From contig JANXWB010000010.1 in assembly GCA_025351345.1 (NCBI GenBank), forward strand, positions 142,202 to 206,201: DNA of 64,000 nucleotides. Direction: 5' to 3'. Position 1 is the stretch's first letter; the number at the start of each line of letters is the position of its first letter. Position numbers and translations under genes: made by a program. The stretch comes from Synechococcales cyanobacterium GL140_1_metabat_312. GTDB lineage: Bacteria > Cyanobacteriota > Cyanobacteriia > Leptolyngbyales > Leptolyngbyaceae. A model generated the notes under the pieces. It was given only the letters and a program-made list of their open reading frames with translations, had not been told where the DNA came from and made no database searches. Below are positions 18,211-27,011 of this stretch, piece by piece.

Positions 18211-19191
18211 TTCCGATGGCTTATGATTCTGTGTAGCCTCAGTTTTAGATTGACCCTTAGATAGAGAGATTACCCTAGATACAGGCTGATTCAAACTCTT
18301 GAAATAAAGCGTTCCGATCGTCCCTAAAAATGCAACATAAGCAATGGCCTGCACCACGAATAGTTTTTGGGTGTAGCCGAATAATGTACTGAATACCAAT
18401 CCGGGGAATCGATCGTCTGGCAAAATTTTACTTAAGTTCCAAACCGTTGGCCCAAGAATACACGATCGGTTCATGGGGGAGGCAAAGTGTTCGTAAAAAA
18501 TACAGGCATCAGCCGATTTACGATCGAGTCCAGCAAAGGTATTCACTGCCGTATCAAAATGCCCCAGAGCGGTAACCACTAAGCCCGACACAATCAACAG
18601 CAAGAATACGCCCATGTATAAAAAGAATTTACGAATATTCAACCGCATTCCAAATTTGAAGATCGCCGTACCGATCGCCGCTGCACTGACAATACCCAAA
18701 GCCGCACCAATGGCAGGCGCAATGCCTTGTTGAAATTTAGCAGCAATAAATAGAACAGTCTCAAACCCTTCACGCAAAATCGCGAAAAAGACTAGGCTAA
18801 AGATTCCCCAACCCGCTTGAGTTTGGCTTAAAGCATTACCAATAGCACCCTCAACGGTACCTTTGAGACTCTTTGCATTCTGAGTCATCCAGATCAACAT
18901 CCAGCTTAGAAATACGATCGCAATCAAGCTAAAAATTCCCTCCAACGCAGGCTCAAAAACGGGACCATACTTTTCATTGGATTGACCGATATTTTGAAGA
19001 AACCAACCTAGCATGACGCCGATAATGGCACTCAAGGCCAATCCAAAACCAATACCGGAATAGACCCAATTTTTAAGGTACGATTGACTGGATTTTTTCA
19101 AATAGGCGAGGACGATTCCGACGACTAATGCCGCTTCTACGCCCTCTCGTAAGGTAATCACAAATGTGGGAATGGCCGCGCTGAAGTCCAT
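18205..19191 (-). CDS. efeU: FTR1-family iron permease (EfeU-like)
   Basis: The 328-residue inner-membrane protein has seven hydrophobic segments. Two copies of the iron-binding REGxE motif of FTR1/EfeU permeases are present: [12 protein letters not shown] near residue 15 and [10 protein letters not shown] near residue 140. FTR1 proteins import Fe(III) produced by a partner ferroxidase. Upstream on the same strand lie a lipoprotein gene and a multicopper oxidase, which together form the expected uptake module. Length is slightly greater than E. coli EfeU. Confidence 0.9.
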   Translation of the reverse strand: MDFSAAIPTFVITLREGVEAALVVGIVLAYLKKSSQSYLKNWVYSGIGFGLALSAIIGVMLGWFLQNIGQSNEKYGPVFEPALEGIFSLIAIVFLSWMLIWMTQNAKSLKGTVEGAIGNALSQTQAGWGIFSLVFFAILREGFETVLFIAAKFQQGIAPAIGAALGIVSAAAIGTAIFKFGMRLNIRKFFLYMGVFLLLIVSGLVVTALGHFDTAVNTFAGLDRKSADACIFYEHFASPMNRSCILGPTVWNLSKILPDDRFPGLVFSTLFGYTQKLFVVQAIAYVAFLGTIGTLYFKSLNQPVSRVISLSKGQSKTEATQNHKPSES

Positions 19192-19297
19192 GGGTTTGTT
19201 ACGGTGGGTGACTGTATGGAGTGGATAAAATAATTGTTGAAGATCTCACACTAAACTTACAAATTATGAGTATGGTTCCCAATCCCTGGCCTCCTTG

Positions 19298-19320
19298 AAC
19301 AGGGATTTTAATATCCTGTT
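19298..19320 (-). promoter_or_regulatory. Small inverted repeat between the lipoprotein and FTR1 genes
   Basis: AACAGG (19298-19303) pairs with CCTGTT (19315-19320) with an AT-rich loop. It lies in the 270-base gap between the lipoprotein stop and the FTR1 start and could be an attenuator or processing site. There is no clear T run. Confidence 0.3.
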
Positions 19321-19461
19321 TTGTCGCTTGAAAATGTCCGGCATAGAAGTATCTGGCGTGAAATTATACGGCTTCCCCTTTTGAAGGAGGTTAGGGAATC
19401 AAAATCTATAAGGGCGCTAGATAAGATCGCAACTTATTGTGATTACAAGTTGATGCAAGCC

Positions 19462-20463
19462 TTATTTTATCGCTTGTCCAGAAGTCTCAATTTCTTTGAT
19501 TAATTTAGAAACCTCTTCAGTTGGTTTAACAGGGGCCGCAGGAGGCACAGGGGTGGGCCAGTTAAGAGTAAGTTCTTTTAATGCCACACTTATTTTTTTC
19601 CCGGTATCCGGGGACTTTGCTGCAATTTGGCTGGATATGCCTTTATATAGTTCATTGGAATACGCAACAAATCCGCGAGAATCCTGGTACTCGATCGCCT
19701 CCTTAATTTTCCCATCTGCTATGGCTGCACCATACTCGCTATTTGCGGTGTCTAATAAGCCATTCATAACTTGGATAACAAATTCCGGCGACTTCCGTTG
19801 AGCCTCAGGGAGGACTGCGATCGCACCATCAATGGCCTTCATGGACGTATCAAATTCAGCATTAACCTTTGCCTTGTCCTTTGCACCTGCTTTGACGAGT
19901 TCTTGTAATGCCATCAATGATGTTTTAAATTCTTTGACACCGCGTTCCTTCAGTTGGTCTTCGACATCAGCATAAATTTCTTCAACCGGATGGCCAATGT
20001 GAGGTTCTGCTTGATCCGGTTTGCCGAGATTTAAAAGCTCTTTTGCCACATACATATGGCCTTTCATTAAGCCAAGTTTCACCATATAATCTAGATCTTT
20101 TGCTTCACCTGTTAGGGCAATTTCTTCGATCGTCACCATGTCTTTAATTTGATCAAATTGCGCTTGATTAATGACATTTTTAGAAACAAGTTCTTCAGAT
20201 TTTGCGTAGGGACGGCTGGATTGAATTTTGTTGGACAATGAAGGGATACCTAATTTAGCTTCGAGTTTGTCGAGTTGTGAGAGCAGGGCATTGTTGATAT
20301 TAATCTTTTTTGCATGACTCATTCCAGCATGATCAGCCGAGGCAGGTGAAGCAGAACTTGGGGCTGAGGAGGTGGTAGTAGTGGGCGCGGAGTTACTGCA
20401 AGCAGACAGTATGGAAAGGCTTACTCCAGCCAAGCAAAGTCCTATAAATGTTGAAGCTTTCAT
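19462..20463 (-). CDS. Helical lipoprotein, EfeO-like role inferred
   Basis: The protein is a predicted periplasmic or outer lipoprotein: MKASTFIGLCLAGVSLSILSAC ends in a lipobox (LSAC). A Ser/Thr/Ala-rich linker follows, then about 270 residues that look all-helical. Histidines cluster near the linker (DHAGMSH) and in KGHMYVAKELL and EPHIGHPVEEIY, which could bind metal. I do not see the HxxE motif of imelysin/EfeO M75 proteins clearly, so homology is unproven. The position between the multicopper oxidase and FTR1 suggests an iron-delivery role. ATG at 20463 gives a clean signal peptide; an upstream in-frame GTG at 20502 is less likely. Confidence 0.7.
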   Translation of the reverse strand: MKASTFIGLCLAGVSLSILSACSNSAPTTTTSSAPSSASPASADHAGMSHAKKININNALLSQLDKLEAKLGIPSLSNKIQSSRPYAKSEELVSKNVINQAQFDQIKDMVTIEEIALTGEAKDLDYMVKLGLMKGHMYVAKELLNLGKPDQAEPHIGHPVEEIYADVEDQLKERGVKEFKTSLMALQELVKAGAKDKAKVNAEFDTSMKAIDGAIAVLPEAQRKSPEFVIQVMNGLLDTANSEYGAAIADGKIKEAIEYQDSRGFVAYSNELYKGISSQIAAKSPDTGKKISVALKELTLNWPTPVPPAAPVKPTEEVSKLIKEIETSGQAIK

Positions 20464-20553
20464 GAAATTAGAACCAGATTTACGAAATAATGGGACAGCC
20501 ACAGAATGCGATACAGTCTCAATGACACTCTGTCAAAGTAGCACAAGTTTGCG

Positions 20554-20567
20554 ATCGAAAATCAATA
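20554..20567 (-). promoter_or_regulatory. Shared promoter element, copy upstream of the lipoprotein gene
   Basis: ATCGAAAATCAATA here (minus-strand reading TATTGATTTTCGAT) is repeated exactly at 21711-21724 upstream of the multicopper oxidase. It includes a TTGATT -35-like hexamer. It lies about 90 bases before the lipoprotein start. Confidence 0.45.
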
Positions 20568-20623
20568 ATGAGGTGGAAATCTCGCTCATAATCTGACCTA
20601 AAAAGGGGATTTAAATCTTATTC

Positions 20624-21637
20624 CTAAGCATTAGCAATCACATCGAAATAGCCCATACAGCCCGCTTCTGCCATAAAATCTTGGTGGGGATGGAACATGA
20701 ATTTCCCAGTTTCGTGATACTTAAATTCTAGGATATGACGTTCAGCAGTGCCCATGGTGATGACGTCGGTTTCGTAACTGCCCACCGTCGGCGATCGGCC
20801 CGTTTGATTGACAGTGAATAGATTTGCATGGAGATGGAAGGTGGCGGCAATATCCAATTCGATCATATTGAGAACGTAGAGTCGAATGAGTTGATCTTGC
20901 TGGATTGCGATCGGATTGTGCATGTAATAGTGAGGAATTCCATTGAACGCATACAGTTCATTTTTGTCATCCCCATTCACGTCGTAGCCTGCCATAATTA
21001 AGACTAGTTCGTCAGCCAATGGACGCGGGGTCGGTGGATCGACAATAAACATGCCGTATAAACCCTTGCCAATATGGCGCGTGACGGGTGCAACATGGCA
21101 ATGATAAAGATGGACACCAAAGGGTTTTGCGTCAAACTCATAGATGAATACTTGACCGTTGCGCACAGGTTTAATGCCATCCATATTGGCGGGATGATCG
21201 CCGTGGAAATGAAGAGAATGGGCATGGCCGCCTTTGTTTTGAAACACGATGCGAATCCGATCGCCTTCATTGGCCCGCAGCGTTGGGGCCGGAACTCGAC
21301 CATTCAGATTCCAAGTGATGAATTTATTGCCTTTGTCGAGCTGCAATTCTCCAGACTGAGCCACCAGCTTGAATTCTCGGACAGTCCGACCATTTTCTTG
21401 GGTGACAGTTCCCCGATCGAAGTCCCGCAGCATGTCCGTCGGGCTAATGCTACTGCCATGGTTCCTGTCTCCATGATGCATTGGGACTGTGGAGGGAACT
21501 TTGACAGCCGCTTGAGGTGAGATTAATGACTGTCGTTGTGACCAAGCTATTGCTGCACCACCAATGCCTAAACTTGCACCGATGCCAGCCTGAATAATTT
21601 TGCGCCGATTCCAAAAGGCGGGTATTGGCTGACTCAA
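20624..21637 (-). CDS. Two-domain multicopper oxidase, probable ferroxidase
   Basis: The 337-residue exported cuproenzyme has a twin-arginine signal (NRRKIIQAGIGASLG). The copper motifs are HSLHFHGD, VHLYHCHVAPVTRHIGKGLYGMF (type 1 Cys-His), TFHLHANLF and MFHPHQDFMAEAGCMGYF, so the copper set appears complete. The short two-domain architecture is like small laccases and nitrite-reductase-like oxidases. Its place as first gene before a lipoprotein and an FTR1 permease argues for a Fet3-like ferroxidase that oxidises Fe(II) in the periplasm. A laccase or cuprous oxidase role remains possible. Confidence 0.82.
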   Translation of the reverse strand: MSQPIPAFWNRRKIIQAGIGASLGIGGAAIAWSQRQSLISPQAAVKVPSTVPMHHGDRNHGSSISPTDMLRDFDRGTVTQENGRTVREFKLVAQSGELQLDKGNKFITWNLNGRVPAPTLRANEGDRIRIVFQNKGGHAHSLHFHGDHPANMDGIKPVRNGQVFIYEFDAKPFGVHLYHCHVAPVTRHIGKGLYGMFIVDPPTPRPLADELVLIMAGYDVNGDDKNELYAFNGIPHYYMHNPIAIQQDQLIRLYVLNMIELDIAATFHLHANLFTVNQTGRSPTVGSYETDVITMGTAERHILEFKYHETGKFMFHPHQDFMAEAGCMGYFDVIANA

Positions 21638-21649
21638 GACTAGTTACCT

Positions 21650-21724
21650 GATACTAATTAATAGAATTGATTTATACATACACAAGAGATAGCAGAATAC
21701 CGTAATTAGTATCGAAAATCAATA
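21650..21724 (-). promoter_or_regulatory. Promoter region of the multicopper oxidase gene with inverted repeat
   Basis: GATACTAATTA (21650-21660) and TAATTAGTATC (21703-21713) form an 11-bp perfect inverted repeat with 42 bases between. The shared element (21711-21724) overlaps the right arm. On the minus strand, TTGATT, a 17-base spacer and TATTCT make a reasonable sigma-70 promoter. The repeat arms flank the start region as paired operator half-sites would. Confidence 0.5.
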
Positions 21725-21832
21725 GAGAAGGATAATAAGAGAAAAGTAAACAACGTAAGGGCTAGGAGAATTGAGATTCGCTTCAGTTGGCGACACGGCT
21801 TTACACGCGAACCTAGAGGTGCTGGTGTGATT

Positions 21833-22612
21833 CTATGTCAATCTAGACATCGCTAGAACGCTCAAAAAGTCTAGAATTTCTGATGCAATTCGATCGGGAT
21901 AAGCAGCATGAAAAAAGTGATAGCCATTGGGCACGATACATAACCGATCGCTAGATTTAAGCTTCTTCTTCCATTTTTCCTGGTCGGGCGGTGTCATAAT
22001 TACATCTCGTCCACCCCCGCAAACAAGTAACGGAACTGTTATCTCAACAGGATCTATTTTTGCAAGGTGGAAAATAGAGTGAGGTGACGGAGACGCGGTT
22101 AGATCTTGACCTAAAAGATGGACGCAGGTTTTAACTGAACACCCAACACTTGGACCAAATAATGATTGCGCAAGCTGGGTTAAAATTCGACTTTGAGCTA
22201 GTGGAAATATCGCTCGTTGATGGTAGTAATAAGCGTGCCAAGTCATTCCTGGCTGAGGGCTTGTACCTAATAAAATTAAAGTTTTTACTAAATGAGGATA
22301 GCGATTGGCTGTCATCATAGCGACCACACCACTAATGCCATGGCCACCTAAATGAACAGGTTTAGATTGCTGTTGTAAAAAGCTTGCTAAAAGTTCAACC
22401 GCACTTTCCAATGAACTCCCTTCATCCCAAGTTTGAAAATATTCCCATCGAACAACAGGAAGCGCCTCACTTAGAAGTTTTAACAATGGTGAGTCAAGGG
22501 ATTTTAAACTGGGACTCACATTTACCCAAACAACTAAGTTAGACAACTGAATTGAATTACTAAGAACATCGGATAGGATAACGGGAGCCAACATTGGAAG
22601 AGATGATGACAT
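21833..22612 (-). CDS. isiC: Alpha/beta-hydrolase-like protein, IsiC
   Basis: The 259-residue protein has an alpha/beta-hydrolase fold. The nucleophile elbow reads LGGHGISGVVAM, where the usual Ser of GHSxG is replaced by Gly, so normal esterase chemistry is doubtful. The acid (GGGRDVIMTP) and histidine (PNGYHFFHAAYPD) positions look kept. In Synechocystis isiC follows isiA-isiB and encodes a hydrolase-like protein; here it follows isiB at 31 bases. ATG at 22612 is taken because the longer frame (to 22699) overlaps the isiB 3' end. Confidence 0.7.
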   Translation of the reverse strand: MSSSLPMLAPVILSDVLSNSIQLSNLVVWVNVSPSLKSLDSPLLKLLSEALPVVRWEYFQTWDEGSSLESAVELLASFLQQQSKPVHLGGHGISGVVAMMTANRYPHLVKTLILLGTSPQPGMTWHAYYYHQRAIFPLAQSRILTQLAQSLFGPSVGCSVKTCVHLLGQDLTASPSPHSIFHLAKIDPVEITVPLLVCGGGRDVIMTPPDQEKWKKKLKSSDRLCIVPNGYHFFHAAYPDRIASEILDFLSVLAMSRLT

Positions 22613-22643
22613 AATAGTTAAAAGTAAACAGTTAGAATTTAGC

Positions 22644-23159
22644 CTATATTTCAAATGCCGATCGAAGCTCAGTAACCCAAGTCTTAATTCGTTCTGCACT
22701 CAATTCAGGTTGATTGTCATCATCTAGTGCCAACCCCACAAACTGGTTACCCTTTTGCGCTTTAGAGGCATCGTGTTCGTAGCCATCAACCGAAGTTAGT
22801 CCGACAGTTTGACCGCCCAAACCACTAATTTTCTCCTCTAAAATTCCTAGGGCATCTTGGAAATTATCGGCATAGCCAATTTGATCCCCAGTTCCAAAGT
22901 AAGCAACTTTCTTACCTGCAAAACTCATGGCATCTAATTCAGATTCATAGAACCCATCCCAATCACTTTGCAATTCACCAATATTCCAAGTCGGACAACC
23001 AATGATGATGCAATCATAGTCATCAAAATCACTAGCGGAGGCGTTGCTAATATCGTTGAGAGTAACTAAATCTCCACCAAAAGCAGCCTGAATCTCTTCC
23101 GCAGAAGTTTCAGTTTTGCCTGTTTGAGTTCCGTAGAAAAGTCCAATCTTTTTAGCCAT
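22644..23159 (-). CDS. isiB: Long-chain flavodoxin IsiB
   Basis: The 171-residue FMN protein replaces ferredoxin in photosynthetic electron transport under iron starvation. The phosphate-binding loop IGLFYGTQTGKTETSAEE is at the N-terminus, GCPTWNIGELQSDWDGFY gives the Trp loop over the flavin, and KVAYFGTGDQIGYADNFQDA is the second FMN loop with Tyr. The long-chain insertion is present. The ribosome-binding region is not obvious. The 345-base upstream gap carries a Fur-like site. Confidence 0.95.
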   Translation of the reverse strand: MAKKIGLFYGTQTGKTETSAEEIQAAFGGDLVTLNDISNASASDFDDYDCIIIGCPTWNIGELQSDWDGFYESELDAMSFAGKKVAYFGTGDQIGYADNFQDALGILEEKISGLGGQTVGLTSVDGYEHDASKAQKGNQFVGLALDDDNQPELSAERIKTWVTELRSAFEI

Positions 23160-23504
23160 GACACCAATTCATCCGTTCAATTACAGGTTCAAAAAATAGA
23201 AAGTACTAAAAAAAGAATTCTCGATCGCCCTAATTGCAGACCTATTAAAAGCGATCGAAAACCAATCATCTAGAGAGAAACAAAAAACAACGATTAGATG
23301 AGAAAACGCCTGTTCTATAGAATGCACTCCAAAAGAAAACAGCTATCTAGGAGCATGGTCTGCATCATCTTGTTAGACAGGCGCAAAACTTTATCTTGTC
23401 GCCAAGTCAGCTTTAGTCACCGGACCTTTATTGAGATAGTTACTCAACAAGCTGTTAAAATGAGCATAACATAGTTTATTGATAAAGAATAGCAATAATA
23501 GAAT
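23160..23504 (-). promoter_or_regulatory. Long leader and promoter region of isiB
   Basis: No gene is present. CGCCTGT (23307-23313) pairs with ACAGGCG (23377-23383), and three further pairs with one bulged base extend the stem, so the isiB leader would be folded. GCGATCGAAAACCAATCATC at 23251-23270 resembles the shared element of the oxidase and lipoprotein promoters. A Fur-like site lies at the far end (23480-23494). Confidence 0.4.
23480..23494 (-). promoter_or_regulatory. Candidate Fur box upstream of isiB
   Basis: TGATAAAGAATAGCA matches the 7-1-7 Fur pattern TGATAAT-n-ATTATCA at 11 of 14 fixed positions. On the minus strand it lies between a TTGCTA and a TATGTT hexamer with a 16-base spacer, as in an iron-repressed promoter. 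It also sits 10 bases after the stop of the small gene at the end of the heme-type operon. Confidence 0.5.
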
Positions 23505-23723
23505 TTACTGTTGGACTTCAAAGGTTTGTATCATGGGGAAATCTGGTTGAAGTAGCAGTGGATCCGGACTATAAAAAAAGTCGAAACACAAGCGATAGCC
23601 CGTTTTACGTGCTAAAAAATCATTAGTAGAAATGCATTGACGCTTGGCTTCGCTCACGATCGATGGGTGATCCAGTCCAAGAGCCTCACAGAGTTCACGA
23701 TCGCTGAGTCCTTCCGATAACAT
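23505..23723 (-). CDS. Small protein, paralogue of the one in the antenna operon
   Basis: The 72-residue soluble protein is last in the receptor/importer operon. RELCEALGLDHPSIVSEAKR, then TNDFLARKTGYRL and FFYSPD, align with [33 protein letters not shown] and RYYPPE of the gene at 31929-32171. The first half looks like a helix-turn-helix. Both genes have a TTTAGGAGT-like ribosome-binding site. I do not know this family. Its presence in both iron-responsive operons suggests a role in iron limitation. Confidence 0.7.
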   Translation of the reverse strand: MLSEGLSDRELCEALGLDHPSIVSEAKRQCISTNDFLARKTGYRLCFDFFYSPDPLLLQPDFPMIQTFEVQQ

Positions 23724-23747
23724 GAGGCATGACTCCTAAAAATAAGC

Positions 23748-24626
23748 CTAGATCTCTGAATTCAATTTTTGATAAGCTTTCTCAATTGAGTCAAGGCTGC
23801 CAGGATTGACTAGCCCATAGTAATCGAAGGTGCGGATTTGATTAGTCTGAACGGCTTTAAGCTGGCTCCAAAAGGGCGAGGCTTTATATTTCTCAACGGT
23901 GCCATCCCCAGTATCAACCAAAATAAGCCGATCGGGATTCACCTCTAAAATTTTCTCAGGGGAAAGCGTAACAAAACCGCGCTGAGGACTTTCACCTTGA
24001 AGATCAGCCGTGAGGTTGGTGAGGCTCGATCGTTGAAGCATATCGCCCGCCCAACTTGTTTTATTGGGGGAGAGAATCGGCTGATAACCCGCGATAACCA
24101 GTACAGATGCAGGGTTCGATCGAGGTTTAGTCCAAGAGTCATAGCGCTTGAGCAATAGCCTAGGATCGCTTCCCGTCATGGTGGCAAGCGTCTGGGTTAG
24201 ATCTTTGAGGGCGGCAAAATCGCTGCTGCTGGTCGCGAGGGTTTTGATTCCCATGCTCTTGAGCTGGTTGAGGGCTTGATCGTGAAACCCTTCGGATCCA
24301 ATGACAAGATCTGGTTTAAGAGCCACAATTTTTTCGAGATTGGGCGGTGTACGACCTTCAGCAACTCTAGGCAAGTCTTTGAGATCTGGGTTTTGATCCA
24401 AAAGCTTACTGCCAGTAATTCCTACTAATTTATTTTTGCTCAATTGACTAATAATATCAGTAGATAGTGAGTTGAGGGAGACAATTCGATTAGCTTCGAC
24501 GATCGGAGATTGGGTAATAGGTGATGCCTTTTGAGCAATTGGCGGCCTAGTTGGAGGTGCCGTTGAACACCCTGCCAGCACAGTCAGAATAGTTATTAAG
24601 GAGAACGATCGGGTCATCAATGTCAT
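23748..24626 (-). CDS. ABC transporter periplasmic binding lipoprotein (heme/siderophore type)
   Basis: The 292-residue protein has a lipoprotein signal (ITILTVLAGC) and the class III periplasmic-binding fold of the FecB/BtuF/HmuT family: NRIVSLNSLSTDII, a long backbone helix, and two lobes (LKPDLVIGSEGFHDQ and NPDRLILVDTGDG). The family delivers heme, ferric siderophores or cobalamin to FecCD-type permeases. Receptor, permease and ATPase genes lie directly upstream. A heme role is favoured by the type of receptor, not by this sequence alone. Confidence 0.85.
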   Translation of the reverse strand: MTLMTRSFSLITILTVLAGCSTAPPTRPPIAQKASPITQSPIVEANRIVSLNSLSTDIISQLSKNKLVGITGSKLLDQNPDLKDLPRVAEGRTPPNLEKIVALKPDLVIGSEGFHDQALNQLKSMGIKTLATSSSDFAALKDLTQTLATMTGSDPRLLLKRYDSWTKPRSNPASVLVIAGYQPILSPNKTSWAGDMLQRSSLTNLTADLQGESPQRGFVTLSPEKILEVNPDRLILVDTGDGTVEKYKASPFWSQLKAVQTNQIRTFDYYGLVNPGSLDSIEKAYQKLNSEI

Positions 24627-24678
24627 AAATAAGCCTATGAATTAGTTAACGACAAGTTAGGTGAACAAGCTAAGTGAA

Positions 24679-26997
24679 TTAAAACTGAACACGAATGCTG
24701 GCAGAAGCACTAATTCCTGGTTGAGTATATAAGTCTAAGGTGGGATCACTAGCTGCCAATCCATTGACATCAGACCAATTCCAGACTTTGGCATTTAGTA
24801 AATTGTAGATACCGAGATTGATTTTGGTATTGGGATTGATGTTGTAGTAGCTGACTAAATCAACTGTTGCAAAACCGGGTGGTTTAAACTGTGTCGGTGT
24901 TGACGTGAGGTCATATCGGCTTTTTTGACCAACGATCGAAGCAATCAAATCTGCGCCCCACTGGTTTTTCGGAGCTTGATACCGTAATCCTGTCACCAGC
25001 TTCCAGGGATCAACTGAGTTTAAGGCTTGATTGGTTTCAAGATTGTTACCATCGGCAAATGCGATCGTTCCAAATATACTAAATCCTTCGGGTTTACCAC
25101 TAAACCGATATTCAGCTTTTGCTTCAACACCATAGATTTCTGCACCCAATGTATTCTTCGATTGAAATTGACGTAATGATTGGCCGCCAATACTAGTGGT
25201 GCCGATTTGGACTGAATCAATGAAGTCGGTATATCGATTATAAAATCCGGCAATACTACCCGAAAAACTAGGATTGCTATATTTTAATCCTAATTCAAAA
25301 TTGTCGCTGCTTTCAGGTTTGAGTGATCCATTTGGGAGAACGGTATAGCCTTGGGCAAAGTTAGTAAATGCAGTTGTCGCATCGTCATAAGGCGGACTGC
25401 GGAACCCTCTGGCATATTGACCATAGAGTGCTAGTTCGGGTGTAAGTTTGGCAATGGCTTTCAAACTCGGCAATATTTTAGAGGCCGAGATTGGTGAAAC
25501 AGAATAGTTACTGATATTGATTCGATCGAAATCAGGGTCGCCCGATCGTGGGGTCAGATTGTATACATCATAACTAATTGCTGGAATTAAGGTGAAATTT
25601 CCCCATTCAATTTCATCTTGTGCATAAATGCGAAAGCGATTGGTCGTTGTATCGGGAAATGTTTTATTCGGAAATCTCTCACCAGCGACTGTTTTATTAA
25701 TCACACCTGTGGCGATGGTGATTTCGCTGTTGTCACGCGGGCGACTAGTGGATGTGGTGGAATAGTCTGCTCCAAACGCGAGGCGATGATTGAGTTGTCC
25801 CGTTTTAAAGGCAAGTTCGGCTTGGGCATCAATCCCGAAAATATTCTGTTGAAATTTGTTATTTTGAACTCGTCTACGGGCCGATGTTCCAGAGAATCTA
25901 GATTGAAGGGTATCTTCAATTGTTTCAGAATTTTGATAGTATACCTTAGCTTGAATACGCTGAAGTAATGGTGATATTCCAGTTTCATTACTTGCGGTAT
26001 TGTCGAATTTATAATCTAAACTAATCCGATCGCGTCTAGCATAGTCGATCGCAGTTTGCCCTACCAATCTAGATCCTGGTGGTCCAGGCAATGGCCCGAG
26101 GGAACTGAGTATGTTGGTTTCAGTCCGATTATCACGGAATTCACCTGTCAATCGTAAACTGCTTTTTGGGTCAATATCGTAGACTAGTTTAGCAAGAATA
26201 TTATTGGTGTCGAGGATTTGAGGATTGGGCGATTGGTTCCCGAGGACACTCGGTTGATTGGCATCACGACGAGTATAAATCAGTAATCCAGAAAGCTTGT
26301 CTTTACCTGCTGCGATCGTCAATGTTTCAGCAAATGCATTACTACTACTTTCAAATGCACTACGACCACTAATATAAAAATCACGATTGAATACTTTTAG
26401 ATAGTCTTTTGGATCTTTACTGATGTAGGACACGACACCACCGATCGCATCACTACCATACAGTGTCGAAGCTGGACCCCGAATAATTTCCACGCGCTTA
26501 ATGGCATCGAAATCAACGACATCACGGCCACTATTGAAATATGAATCAGGAATTCTAATGCCATCCACTTGAATGAACACACGATTGCCACTAATCCCAC
26601 GAATAGTAAATCCTGCATTACCTGCACGAGTTGGTCTGTTTTGAACACTCACACCAGGTTCATAGCGAATTAGATCTTGAATATTTTGAATATAATTATT
26701 GTCAAGGTATTTACCGTCAAAAACCGTAATTGTTCCAGGTGTCGTCTTAGCGGCGCGAGGTGTTCGGGTTCCAGTGACAACGAGTTCTTCTTCAGTTTCT
26801 TCCGGCGGTGGGGTTGGAACGATCGGACTTTGGCTCAGTAAATCAGCACGTTGAGATACTATGGGGCGATCGTTTACCCGAATGGCTCCTAATTCAAGAT
26901 CTGGGGTTTTTGGTTCAGCTTTGACTTGATAGGCAAAAACCATTTGAAGTGAAGTCAGAAGGATTGAAGCGGTGAAAAGATTGATCGCAAATTTCAT
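24679..26997 (-). CDS. TonB-dependent outer-membrane receptor (probable heme receptor)
   Basis: The 772-residue outer-membrane protein has a signal peptide to about residue 27, a TonB-box-like EELVVTGTRTPR near 70, a plug domain (IQDLIRYEPGVSVQNRP, GFTIRGISGNRVFIQVDGIR, VEIIRGPASTLYGSDAIGGV) and a beta-barrel ending in aromatic-rich IRVQF. The plug text and the FRSPPYDD / NGSLKPESSDNFELGLKY segment resemble hemoglobin/heme receptors (FRAP and NPDL-type motifs). It lacks the AMIN domain common in cyanobacterial siderophore receptors. Substrate is therefore probably heme. Confidence 0.85.
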   Translation of the reverse strand: MKFAINLFTASILLTSLQMVFAYQVKAEPKTPDLELGAIRVNDRPIVSQRADLLSQSPIVPTPPPEETEEELVVTGTRTPRAAKTTPGTITVFDGKYLDNNYIQNIQDLIRYEPGVSVQNRPTRAGNAGFTIRGISGNRVFIQVDGIRIPDSYFNSGRDVVDFDAIKRVEIIRGPASTLYGSDAIGGVVSYISKDPKDYLKVFNRDFYISGRSAFESSSNAFAETLTIAAGKDKLSGLLIYTRRDANQPSVLGNQSPNPQILDTNNILAKLVYDIDPKSSLRLTGEFRDNRTETNILSSLGPLPGPPGSRLVGQTAIDYARRDRISLDYKFDNTASNETGISPLLQRIQAKVYYQNSETIEDTLQSRFSGTSARRRVQNNKFQQNIFGIDAQAELAFKTGQLNHRLAFGADYSTTSTSRPRDNSEITIATGVINKTVAGERFPNKTFPDTTTNRFRIYAQDEIEWGNFTLIPAISYDVYNLTPRSGDPDFDRINISNYSVSPISASKILPSLKAIAKLTPELALYGQYARGFRSPPYDDATTAFTNFAQGYTVLPNGSLKPESSDNFELGLKYSNPSFSGSIAGFYNRYTDFIDSVQIGTTSIGGQSLRQFQSKNTLGAEIYGVEAKAEYRFSGKPEGFSIFGTIAFADGNNLETNQALNSVDPWKLVTGLRYQAPKNQWGADLIASIVGQKSRYDLTSTPTQFKPPGFATVDLVSYYNINPNTKINLGIYNLLNAKVWNWSDVNGLAASDPTLDLYTQPGISASASIRVQF

Positions 26998-27011
26998 GAT
27001 TTTCAGTTTGA

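Noticed and set aside
25618..25968. 116-residue plus-strand frame inside the TonB-receptor gene, with other opposite-strand frames of 60-150 residues
   Set aside because: They are antisense shadows of strong genes with no family features or ribosome-binding sites.
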